NCBI GenBank assembly: GCA_022813625.1
Contig: JAKLMB010000002.1
Coordinates: 496,001-560,000, forward strand
Reading direction: 5' to 3'
Length of the DNA: 64,000 nucleotides
Origin: Aaosphaeria pasadenensis
Lineage: Eukaryota; Ascomycota; Dothideomycetes; Pleosporales
In this document: piece by piece, positions 46,468-57,495 of the stretch
Position numbering within the stretch: the stretch's first letter is position 1
Layout: every line of letters starts with the position of its first letter
Position numbers and translations under genes: made by a program
The notes under the pieces: generated by a model
What the model saw: the letters and a program-made list of their open reading frames with translations, nothing else
Told to the model about the DNA's origin: nothing
Database searches by the model: none

Positions 46468-46907
46468 ATTCCCTATGCTGATCACTGCACAGAGATGTTC
46501 TGTCACATACACTGTTTTGTAGTATGCCGGGTGATGGCGTCTCTATGTCGACATACAGCTCAACCGACGCACCTTGCACACTCACTCAACGCTCGAGAGA
46601 CTGCATTACATGAAAACTACTCGTAAATCTGCAGTTTTAAGTCGCACTAAGTCTAGTTGCGTTCATGCTGTCTCTACGATTACCTGGTCTGGCTATACCG
46701 CCCGCATTTTCGCATTCGTCACCTACCCCAATTTCACCTTGTCTCTCGACCAACACTTTGCATGAATGATCATGTCAGGTGAGAGGCCACAAGGGAGCTT
46801 CAAGGACCCCATAACCGTTGGTTGTTGATAAATGTGTCAGTGATTTACAGGAAATGGTTTGAGACACTACATGATGAGAGAAAGAGAGGGGCATAATAGC
46901 AACAAGA

Positions 46908-47222
46908 TCTTCCCCTTTTCGTCTTCAAGCATCTAGAAACTCAGGCATTTCAACCAAGGCATGGGATGCACCTATTGAACGGAACACAACTTTGTGCTGG
47001 AGGCACCTCCCAGAAATTGGGAGAGCCAAACCGGACCAGAATGGCTGAACTTGTACTTACTATTCAAACAAGCCACCATCTGGAAAGTCGGGGCATAGAG
47101 CTACCTATACCCAGGCCTGTTCTTCCTCCGCCCTGAGAGGAGCACGATGATGCTGTAGAAAAGACAGCAGGGGAGCACCTCCATCCTACAGCGCGGCGTC
47201 TGTGCACCCAGGACACCGCGAA
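46908..47222 (+). repeat. dispersed hairpin repeat, copy F (degraded)
   Basis: CTTTTCGTCTTCAAGCATCTAG, a broken palindrome (CATGGGATGCACCTATTGAACG), ACTTTGTGCTGGAGGCACC, and at the far end CTACAGCGCGGCGTCTGTGCACCCAGGACACCGCGA, which aligns with the terminal module of copy B (GTGCGCCCAGACGTCGCGA). Confidence 0.55.
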
Positions 47223-49069
47223 ATTGCAGATATCTCTCCCTCAAAGGTGCGAGCAATCTGCAAGTTTACAAGGTGAGCGTTCTGGACAATTGGGCTGCAA
47301 TGGGAATTCATGGCATAACGAGACGCTAAGGTCTGCAGAATGTTCCAAGGCAGCCTTACCTTCCGAAACCCTGCTCGGCACGTCATTTCTTCAGAATTCA
47401 AACTTGACATTAACTTGGCACGCCCAAGCGGCCATTCCACGAAAGCTAATATTTGAGCTTCCCTACCTCCAAACCTACCGTACAACTATTCCTTCTTTAC
47501 ATCACGAATACAAACTGCTGTTAGATCGTTGGCCTTCTCTTCAGGAACCTCATAGGCTGTTTCCAGGAAGCTCAGATAGAGGGCTACAGATAGGCTGTTC
47601 TGCTCCAGGTTTGTAGGTACTCATTCCCTTCGCTTCATGTTAATTAAACGTATCACAGGCACTCGCGACCCCGCTCATTGAACCGCCCGCAGCAGCTGGC
47701 TACTTGCCACGACCCCATGACCGAGCTTTCGACTAACACCACCGGAGCCGCAGTGCATCGAAACGAATTAGACACTTGACCCTTACAGCCTCTGGGTGTT
47801 GGATTGCTCGGTATATGAATTGCTGGCCAACATCCTTGTGTGCAAGGCGCACACGCTTTCATTGGATTATACGATGTAACTGTCTACATCGACAATGAGA
47901 GGATTGAGCATAATCAGCCCATCTTTGGACAGTTTATTGATGGAGAAAGACCTGTAGCTTAAGCAAAGGATGTGCATCTTACTGCACCCAACGACGTTGA
48001 TGGACAAGGTTCCTGATCATCACTGAAGGAGGCTCAGTGTTGATATCAAAGCTGCGCCGGCAAGTTAGGATTTCCAACTTCTTCCGCTACAACCAAGGAC
48101 TCGTCCAAATACTACACTGAGACATTGAAAAGTAGGCGCAGGCACAGCAAGCGTTGGGTTCCTCCAGCATTCGCCTTTGGAAGCACTTATTCCATGCCTG
48201 TGTCGAAAATTCCGAACGTTCTGTACGTGTGCTGTCTAGCAGCGGAGCTCCGAAGGAATTCATTTCGCCTTGTAGTAAGTCCTCGAATTATTACAAAGGT
48301 TGGCTGAAGTACAGGTTTGAAGCGTTACTATGTGGAATCCTACTTTCATTCAATAACTCAATACAAACTTTACAACTCTCTGGGCACAACAACATATTTA
48401 CAATTGCAATTACAGGCCTGTTTTCAAATGAGAAACACTGACGTTGCTGGATATCGAAATACCGGTGCTACAATCTGGAGAGATGATGTTGGCAAAGCCA
48501 ATTGCATGGCCCAGCCCACCCGAACTGAGCTAGTTCGGTGGGTATTCTAAATCCTAGCAGGCAAAGGCTCACAAACAACACTCTCCTGATTCTTTTCTTG
48601 TTACAAAAATATTATTTTGAACGAGACGCGCTTACGCTGCGGCGTTGGACGATATAGCATGCGTACCTCGTCGCAATTTCGATCGGCCATTCGGTGCAAA
48701 ACTCCCGTCATGCTCATCTATTTCGCGGCCCTAGATCCCCAGACATCCTAAACGTCGATCATTGCGATCCTCCGCGAAATTAATCGAAGCCATCGTTACC
48801 GGGTTCTATGGGAAATTGTAGGCGCGACAACATTTCTCCGTCAACAAAACCGGGATCACTTCCGTAATCACATGTTCTTCTTGACTCGGGACAACAGCTA
48901 CGTCTGGGACGATGTGCGCTCCGTGACGATAGACTGGGGTAATGCGGAGAAACCGGCGCACCCATGTCTATTGAGTGTATTTATTGAATGATCCCAGCAT
49001 TTTACATGAGAACCGCCAACTTTTGTTCAACCTGCTTTCATCTTGTTTATTGCACAGCCCATCACTATT

Positions 49070-50310
49070 ATGTCGATCACATCAAGACTCAGCTGCCTAT
49101 TGTTTGCAGTGAGCGCCATCAGTTCTCCAATTTCGTGAGTAGGCAATATCATACGTTGAGATACGTTTTCACTGATCAATGGCAGTTACCGCGCTGTTGA
49201 CGGATTGAATACTCGAGCAGTCGCAGCCGGCAAAGAATATTTTGGGAGCGCTACGGACAATGGAGAATTAAGCGACATTCCCTACTTGGAGGGGTTGAGC
49301 AATACTGCAGACTTCGGTTCTATCACTCCAGGAAATGCTATGAAGGTACATGTGGCCTGCGTCGCTATGTGTCAGTACTGACGATAACAGTGGGACACAA
49401 TTGAACCCTCACGAGGAACTTTCAATTTTGCCAATGGCGACACGATAGTCGACTTGGCCGAGAAGAATGGTCAACTCCTTCGATGCCACACTTTGGTTTG
49501 GCATAGTCAATTACCAAGCTGGGGTAAGATTCCATAGAATGAATATTGCCTTCGACCCTTTGGCTCACAAAAGACAGTCTCCAACGGTGGCTTTGATAAT
49601 GCGACTCTCATCGACATTATGGTCAATCATATTACTCAAGAAGTTACCCACTACAAAGGAAAATGCTATCACTGGGACGTCGTAAACGAAGGTAGGTCTT
49701 CTCGAGCCGCAATACTCGATGAAAGACATTGATCTCTCCTCCAGCTTTGAACGAGGATGGCACATACCGTTCCAGCGTGTTCTATGACACTATCGGCCCA
49801 GCCTACCTCCCTATCGCCTTTGCTGCTGCTGCCGCCGCCGACCCAGAAGCTAAGCTCTATTTCAACGACTACAACCTCGAATATGGAGGTGCCAAGTTCA
49901 ACGCAGCGTTGGAGATTGTCAAGTTGGTGCAGAGCTACGGAGCAAAGATTGACGGCCTCGGCTTCCAAGGCCATCTCATCGTCGGATCTACCCCATCAAG
50001 GTCATCGCAAGAGTCAAATTTGAACAAGGTTGCTGCTTTGGGTGTCGAAGCTGCATTTACGGAGCTGGACATCAGAACGACAACCCCTGCAACGGAAGCA
50101 GCCGTCGCCCAACAAGCGAAGGACTATGCAGCAACGGTAGGTGCTTGCGCAGCTGTCGAGAAGTGTGTCGGAGTGACTATTTGGGATTACACCGATAAGT
50201 ATAGCTGGATTCCAAGTGTTTTCCAAGGTCAGGGTGCGGCACTCCCCTGGGATGAGAATTTGCAGAAGAAGGAGCTCGTGTACAACGCCATTCTCGAGGC
50301 TTTGAGCTAG
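49070..50310 (+). CDS. GH10 endo-1,4-beta-xylanase
   Basis: Five exons, 49070-49134, 49186-49345, 49391-49523, 49578-49691 and 49745-50310, give 345 residues; introns are 51, 45, 54 and 53 nt, all GT-AG. The enzyme cleaves internal beta-1,4-xylosyl bonds of xylan outside the cell. A signal peptide (MSITSRLSCLLFAVSAISS) leads directly into the catalytic domain, with no CBM. GH10 landmarks are GKEYFGSATDN, FGSITPGNAMKWD, LRCHTLVWHSQLPSWV, WDVVNEA with acid/base Glu157, YFNDYNLE, GLGFQGHLIVG, and FTELDI with nucleophile Glu264, then VGVTIWDYTDKYSWIP. Length fits a single-domain fungal GH10. Each intron restores a conserved motif, so the exon model is firm. It is flanked on the left by the repeat cluster and on the right by the SET-domain gene. 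Confidence 0.95.
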
Positions 50311-51020
50311 ACTATTCCCTGTTGATCATGAGACATGATGTATAAGGACTATCGTAGGGGAAAGAGGGGCTAGAGCCGACAGAATGGGGCTTTGTGCCAT
50401 GGGTTGAATTGCCGGTGAATGCCAAGACCTTGATGGTGAATGTTACATTTCTACCTTTGCTTTTGTTATGATGTCATTGATCTCCCATGAACAACCGAAT
50501 TCTCTGCATATGAGGATATACATCTTAAACAAAAGCCTGTGGGCTCAGTGAAGGCCAATTATCACAATTTGGGGAACAGGGAGGGACTTTAGCTTGTCTA
50601 GAACAGGATGCACCTCTAGATTCATACACATTAATGACCGGCACGACACAACCCCTACTCGTGAGGTGTTCCACGTGTTTTCCAGAAGCAAATGTATCCC
50701 TAGAACGGGGTTCTTTAATATCATCCTGGCCGAAATTATATTGCGTCTTGTCGGAACGTAATTTAGCCGCATGATGAAGGCCACCTTGACAATTCGCCAG
50801 ATACAGGATTTGAAAACATCAGCCTCTTCGCATGCTGAATAAATAACGACATTGGAACGCTTGCTTGCGTCTTTCTCTGTTTCATTGTTTACTCTTTTGC
50901 GGATTCTCATTGGTGTAGGGATCGACACTTGAAGAAGACTTGCTCTATTTGGTAGTGAGACTTGAATTGGTCAGAATAAGACGTCACGATACAGAGCATC
51001 TTTGGAGGCGATAATCAGCC
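50311..51020. other. intergenic, xylanase 3' flank and SET-gene promoter
   Basis: No supported gene or repeat. The minus-strand frame at 50545-50928 has no family signature. Confidence 0.45.
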
Positions 51021-53396
51021 ATGGTTTCAATTAAGCCTACACGAGGCTCCTACGAAGAGTCGCCGGAAGCGTTGAAGGATCTGTTCCAAAATCCAGCCGA
51101 TAATCATGGATCACGACTTTCAACAAGGCAGTCACGAGACGCCTTGATCGATATCCACAAAGCCAACCTGAAGCTTCTTGCGGAAGGCAATGTGCCCGTC
51201 AAGAACTTTGTATTGCCGTCAAAATACCCCCCATCGCGTACTTCGATCCGCGACACATCTGTTGAAAAGGTTGCTCAATTGCTCTTTGGTACCCGACAGA
51301 ATGCTCACGATGTGACCAGATCAATCTGCAAGATCTCTCAGTTGAAAAGAGAAATACTAGTTCCATATTGATGGTCAGGACGATAATACAGCCCTACATT
51401 TACTCAGCAACCAACACGGTCGTGGAGGATAAGAATGGCGACGCAGCAAGGCTTACCATTGGAAACTTGGAGGACTCGATGCTTGATCCACTCATCCCAG
51501 CGGCTACTATCGTTGCCATCAAGCAGCCTTGTTGGCGACGACAGATCGATGGGGGATATCATATCCGTGTTGATCACCCTTCTGATCTAGTAATCTTGCA
51601 GGCGAATGACGAACTTGTCCCTGAATCATGGAGGTCGGATACCGAGCTCGATACTGAACTGGAAGGCAAGGACTGGAAGAAAGAAGGAGATATGATGTTT
51701 CTGAAGAAGAAATTCCGCACGGCACTTCAGCAGTAAGTAGTCCCGGGTAAGTGGAAAGAGGCAAGACTAACTAGACGCAGTTATGATCGTGGTCTGCGGG
51801 CATTGGATTCAAAATCAACTTCAGCGGCGAAGATAGATCTCTACAGGAAGAAGTGCGGTGTCAACATTGTGTTGCTACGTCTTGATGATGCAGCGGATAA
51901 TTTGTCGCAGGCTATCGTTACCCATGCTCTTTCAGAGAGTCAACTTGCCGGGTCCTCCATGAGCGAGCTTGATACGATCAAATCATGGCTTCATAACGGC
52001 AGCACTGAAGATCCGCTTCAGATATCGTCCAGTATTCCGCGCCCACTAAAGGAGCTTGCAGCTCGAATCAAGTTTGACCTCGGCATTTATCAAACTTCCT
52101 CCGAGTATAACCTCCCGTTGATATCTTCATACGTGGGACCACTGACTCTCCACGTCGATGCCGCGCATTACACCTCGGATACTGAAGTCCGAAAGACGGA
52201 GAACCATGGACGCGGACTCTTCGCCAAACGAGACTTCAAAATTGGCGAATTAGTTTCGGCGGAGAAGGCATTCGTGCTGCCCGGGTATTTTATCCAAGAT
52301 CGATCGTCTGACTGTCTGATCTACAGTCTTGGGGAAGGCACTGCGAGTCCCCGACCTGGCGCATTGTTATTCAAAGAGTTGGTTCAGAAGCTTCGCTGGA
52401 ACCCGAGTTTGCGCCGGGATTACTTTGAACTAGACGACGGCGGGTACTGGAAGGAGTATGGCTGGGATGTTCCCGAGGGCGAAGAGATACCTGTAGATGT
52501 GTGAGTATTCCTTCCTTCATCAGAGAGTGAGAGGTCTGACTGATTCAATCAGCTTCCGCGTTGAGATCATTCGGCAGCGTAATTGCTTCTCTGTTCCCAC
52601 TAGGTCTGTCGACATGATTTCCCAACCGCCAAATTCAAACCCAGAGCTCCGGAACGGCTGCTGGTTGCATGCCTCCTATGTCAACCACTCTTGTCTGCCC
52701 AACAGTGTCCGTACCTTCATTGGAGATATCCATTTCCTTCGCGCAACGAGAGATATTACCGCCGGTGAAGAAATTACGCACCAGTATGTATCGCCGGATA
52801 TCGATATCATTGACCGCCAGGAGAGGTATCGGGGAACGTGGGGATTCGAGTGCGACTGTGGGCTGTGTAAGACTGATGGCAGAATCGATGAGGCGAGCCG
52901 GAAAGAGCGGTCGCAGAAGTTCGAAGATCTGAAGAACACAGTGATGAAGCTGGGCGAGAGGGGGATGACTATTACCAGCATCAAGAAGATTGCAAGAGGG
53001 CTGAGAGAGATCGAGGCATTATACTCACCGTCAGATGCAGCAACAGATGAGGGAGATCTGTATCGCCAGCTTCCCAGGCTCGCACTGGTTCATCCAAGCC
53101 TTTACTTGACTGAAGCTTGGAAAGGTGTCAACAACGTAGACAAGACGATCGAGTATGCAAGGAAGTTGCTGAGGAACTTTGGCATTCTTACCACGACGGA
53201 TAACGATCGGTTCGAAGTCGTAAGCAACTCGGGTCTCATCAATATCGAAGCTGTTCGAGCGCTCAGATATCTTGCCGAAGGATACACGTCCAAGGGCGAA
53301 TATCAGTTGGCCAAGGACTGCATCGAACTGGGGAAGCTTTGGTTCCTGATAATTACGGGGAGTGAGGTCGGAATGGAGGAGTTTCTCAAGTTTTGA
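51021..53396 (+). CDS. SET-domain (TPR/SET-like) protein
   Basis: Four exons are inferred: 51021-51269, 51320-51732, 51781-52500 and 52553-53396, giving 741 residues. The last two introns have clean GTAAGT/GTGAGT donors. The first (51270-51319, 50 nt) has a weak GTTGCT donor, but it joins YPPSRTSIRDTSVEK to INLQDLSVEKRN in frame, which fits the family pattern; the alternative is a frameshift. The SET domain starts at ENHGRGLFAKRDFKIGE (~361) and has the NHSCLPNS motif (~504) and GEEITHQYV. A Cys cluster, CDCGLC (~561), acts as post-SET zinc ligand. The insert between the SET halves is long, as in SMYD-like and fungal TPR-SET proteins. The C-terminal 150 residues are helical and TPR-like. These proteins are putative lysine methyltransferases; substrate unknown. 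Confidence 0.8.
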
Positions 53397-54989
53397 GCGT
53401 TTATCGTAGCACTGGCGAGAAGATTTCCGGGACATGTGTGTGGTGCTAGGGACTGACTTCATATTAGCAAAGTTGAAAGTACTCGATGTTCTCTACATGA
53501 ATTCAAACACTAGCAAGATTTGTCGCCCTATTCTGCATTTTTCTGATTGCCTGTGGACACTTCAGCTGCTATTCATACTTACCATTGCCTCTGCAACAGC
53601 ACCCAGTGGTGCACAAAACGTAGTGATCTGGCTTCGGCTCAAACAATTGTACATGCCTGGAGTCAACCTGCCTATCCGTCTATCTTCAGCAAAGACAAAT
53701 AATCCATGATTGCAAACGGGAGTGTTCCTGATGCGGTTCGAGGCGAAGGGGCCATCGGGACCCTACATGTGATATCGAAGGCGATGCTCTCAGGAGACTG
53801 ATCAAGTGCAACTCGAGGATGTGTAGTAAATGATTGTACCCAAAAAAATGATATAGTTTATATACAGGAGTGACTTTATGTGCACGAACTGCTTTCTATA
53901 AGTGTGTAAGCCTTGCAAAGAGGGAAATTGTCCGATACATACATCGATGAAATCCATATCTAACTGCCGCAACTGGGTGCAGGTGATACCTAGTCCAAAA
54001 TCAAATTGGTAAAGAATTGTCTGCACGTCGTCTCTCAGGTTGTCGGCGAGCTGGAAAGGCGCAATACTGCTGGCAGCTGAAATTGTGTAGGGGCGCGTTG
54101 TTTATCACAATGCAGTACTGGGATGCATATGATTGTCTTTGCATATCGAGCAGAAGGTGATGAAAAGCAATCGAGAGCAGCATGTCACTGGGGAGGTTGA
54201 GGATATGCCGGGCGATCGCGGGGGCCGAATCTCGACGGAGCAGATTGATGTGTCCGGATCGTACGCTGGAGCGGATGAGGATGAGAAAGGCAGATAACTG
54301 TTTGCCAGTAGGACAAAGGCTCTTGGAGCACTGTTGTTGTAGGTTACGAATCGAATGTGTGATGTTGTGATGCCCCCAGTGTAGTTTTCCCAGCTGTGCC
54401 AGTGAATCCGGCAGACCCACTGTCGCGAAGCTCGCCCAGTAGAGCATCAGTCGCCGGATCTTCCACGACAGGACAATGAGAAGTAATTAGCTGCTGTCTT
54501 AATATTCTGAATAGTGTCAAATGTGTCTCTTACCCGAAGAAATTCTACTTTTCGTTGCGATGTTGTACCTAGTGAAGTTAGATTTCTGTAGAAACCTGCG
54601 CAGAATCGAAATGCAATCTGCCGAAGTTGCCCTTCTTTATCTAGAAACGCGTCTTCCAGTCTTTCTAAAGTTGTAATTTTGATCTGCCGGATGAGACAGA
54701 GTTACGGTAGCGCTGCAGAGTCAATCATAGTGCACTGTTAGCTGCCCGAAGACTTCACATTGTGCTACTGACTGGGGCACAAGGCAATGTCTGTCTCTCC
54801 CGAGCCTGGCAAATCACCACTAGTAACAATTACTACGAGACTCACTTACAGTTACATCTCACGATAGAGGGAATCATCCATTACGGCAACACTTCAAGGC
54901 GTACTTGAACAAAGCATCACTTCAATATACATCAGTGCAACATCACTTCAAGGTACACTTCACAAATACAAGACAAGGCAGAGAATGGA

Positions 54990-55322
54990 TAGCTTCTTCC
55001 TTGAAAGAACAGACAAGCTGATCAAGTCAATGAAAAAGAAGAGTAGTCGCGTCAGCTAGAAGCAGTGCAATACTAGCGACACAGTGGTCTCAATGATAGG
55101 CAAGCCCAGAGCAAGGAGACCGGAGGACAAAAACAAAGTAATCATAGAGAAACCCCAGTAGGGGCCTTGATCATCGATTAAAATGATAAGAACAGATACT
55201 ACTCTTAAATCTAAGCCAAAAGGCAAAGAGAGCTGGGGAAAAGAAGAAGAGGAGGGGGACGGAGGGGGAGAGGGTTTATATACCTCTGACACTGGCCCGA
55301 GCGCCGCAGACACGTGATTTCA
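54990..55322 (+). repeat. dispersed hairpin repeat, copy G
   Basis: CTTCTTCCTTG...AGACAAGCTGA, GTCAATGAAAAA (no palindrome preserved), AGTGCAATACTAGCGACACAGTGG, which aligns with the nested-hairpin segment of copy B, then a GGAAAAGAAGAAGAGGAGGGGG purine tract, TTTATATA (55275-55282) and a terminal GCCGCAGACACGTGATTTC. Confidence 0.65.
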
Positions 55323-55671
55323 GCGCTCGCCGAGCTCCAGGCAGGCGTTTCCAGGAGATTCCATTGCTGTGGCTGGGGAATTAGGCAACAGAGAGGGTAG
55401 TGTTGTAGTAGAATGGTGGCTTCGAAGGCGTGGCTGGGGAGCATAGTGAAGGTGGAGTGCACAAGCGAGAAGCTTGAAGTGGCGTGTTCCTTGAATGTTC
55501 TCGAAGAGGGGAAGCTTGGTTTGAGTGAGTTTGGATTCATTGACACTGAGATACAGAGTCGGTATCGGCCAGGTAGTGACAGTGTTGTCCTGTAGGCTCT
55601 GGCTCATATCCCAACGAGCAATGTCTCGTAGCCAAAGTTGAAGCTGAAAGTTGTCTTTACAGGTATTCATT

Positions 55672-56160
55672 CTTGAGTTCATTACATGCTCAGTAGATAG
55701 AATTAAGTGCCTCACATATACTTGCTTTTGAGTCCCTTGAACGCCCAGCAGATAAGATTCAATGCCTCATTTGTATACCCATGAGTCCACGACGCGCCTA
55801 GCAGTCAGGATTGCGTCGCTTCTTATACGCACTTTCAAGTCTACTGCATATTCAGTAGATAGAATTGTGTGACTGACTTGTGCGCACCTTCGAGTCCACT
55901 ACACGACTAGCAGACCAGATTGAGTGCCTTGCTTGTACGCACTCTCGAGTCTACTCCACGCCTAGCAGATCAGATTGACTGCCTTACTTGTACACATTCT
56001 TGAGTTCACAACACGCCCAACAGATAGAATTGAGGGCCTCATTTGTGCTGACTCTTGAGTCTACTACACGCCCAGCAGATAGAACTGAGTGTCTTGATTG
56101 CATGCTCTCGAGCCTACTACACGCTTAGCAGATAGAATGGAGCATACTGTTGCTTGAAAA
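55672..56160 (+). repeat. 55-bp minisatellite, nine units
   Basis: Consensus unit GAGTCTACTACACGCCCAGC-AGATAGAATTGAGTGCCT-CTTGTACGCACTCTT. Units start at 55675, 55730, 55783, 55837, 55892, 55947, 56002, 56057 and 56110, giving spacings of 53-55 bp. Units 5-8 are the most alike and the edges are more diverged, the usual pattern of internal homogenisation. Stops occur in the translated units, so it is not coding. Confidence 0.92.
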
Positions 56161-56838
56161 CTTGTGCCAATGCACTATTCAATGAGTTCGTGAAGAGCAG
56201 GATAGTCATAGTGCTATCGTACAGAGGGCGAGTTCGGTTCTGGTTATCTTCATACATGCACATTTGACTTCTGTGTCGAGATAATTGTCTGCACTATGCA
56301 CTGTGGAATGAATGTATATTGGTCTATGCTGAGTCTACCGATCCCTCTATCCAGTGTTACTACATGTCTCACGATGGTCGACGTAGGGAGCTTCCTGTGT
56401 GCGAATATCTACACTCAACCCTTGGAGACACTGTGCGCATTCTCTTATAGCAAGGCAAAGCATCATTCAAATCATCAGTTCGACCTTGAGCATGCCCCAG
56501 TCAATTACAAAAGAGAAGCAAAAAAAAAGATTGGACTTTGGAACGACTCTGAGAATCGAATCGGGGGTGTCTGTCCACAACAACCACATTTTGTCGACTT
56601 GAAGGTGAAAGTAAAGAGTGATGAAAAGTACCAACTGAACCAAGGAAACGCAAGACTTACATGTTTGTGCCGCGCCTCCGTAGAGGACACGACGAAAGCG
56701 TTGTAAATTAAGAAGTATATATAGGCCGAAAAAGAGGAGTGAGACTGTAGATACAGTGAAGGAACAACAGCAAATAGAGCAACATCCCGGATCGTCAACA
56801 CACCGCCACTGCTAACACATCAAATCTCTCTCACTTGG

Positions 56839-57118
56839 GCTACTGCCAGCACTCTGTAGCTCCCTACTTACGCTTCGTGATTATTGGTGCTCTACTACCT
56901 GTCTGTGAACGTGCAAAAGCTCTTGCGCCTGTGCTACTGATGTTACTGTAGAACTTCCTCCTTACGCTTTGCAAACACTGGTTCTCAACTGGGAGTCTGT
57001 GGACACGCCGAATTGCTGTGACTGTGCTACTGAAACACTTTGTATCTCCCTACTGGAACGCTTTGTGAACATTGGTGCTCTACTGCCTGTCTGTGAAAAC
57101 ACCCAATCTTCCTTACCT
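56839..57118 (+). repeat. ~94-bp tandem repeat, three units
   Basis: Units begin near 56839, 56933 and 57026 with GCTACTG, and share CT-TGTA-(C/T)TCCCTACT-ACGCTT, ATTGGTGCTCTACT-CCTGTCTGTGAA and a variable end. Unit 2 is the most diverged. A fourth partial unit may begin near 57118. Confidence 0.75.
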
Positions 57119-57495
57119 GTACTGCTAGTGGCACCGCACATCTGCCTGCACACACCTGTAAGCATTGATGTCCATACAACAGCACGAGTATCCACCAACG
57201 AATTCAAAATTGACCTGCATTGATATCCAAGACTCCAAGCACCTTGCAGCTGACACTATGAAGTCAATTTGCGAAGAACACTGTGGGAATCTTCTATGCA
57301 TGAAGCTAAACCGATTCCAGGCGCAGATAATCTACGTCGCAGGAATGACCTACGCCCTGATCTCCCCACCAATCTATTGCAAAGTACGTGAACACGACCT
57401 CCAAAATGGGAGATGCATCCGCGTCTCCAGGAGTATAAGTATGTGCATGATAGGGTCGCAATGCCTACGTGGACAATTGTCCTATTCTCAAGGAC

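Larger units (their letters stand above)
43863..49069. other. 5.2-kb gene-free stretch with clustered dispersed repeats
   Basis: Left of 45.1 kb there is ordinary non-coding sequence, G/T-rich near 44520-44680. From 45.14 to 47.22 kb come five copies or fragments of the dispersed hairpin repeat (B to F). From 47.2 to 49.07 kb no gene is supported, and the last part is the promoter of the xylanase gene. Confidence 0.5.
53397..57495. other. 4.1-kb gene-free, repeat-rich stretch
   Basis: Contains copy G of the dispersed repeat, a 55-bp x9 array and a ~94-bp x3 array, all listed. A minus-strand frame at 54001-54447 and its possible continuation to 53800 show no recognisable domain and I do not call it. 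The final part is the promoter of the GH6-family gene. Confidence 0.5.

Noticed and set aside
54001..54447. Minus-strand 148-codon frame with possible continuation to 53800
   Set aside because: No recognisable domain; continuation needs frame changes without good splice sites. It could be a decayed gene but the support is too thin.
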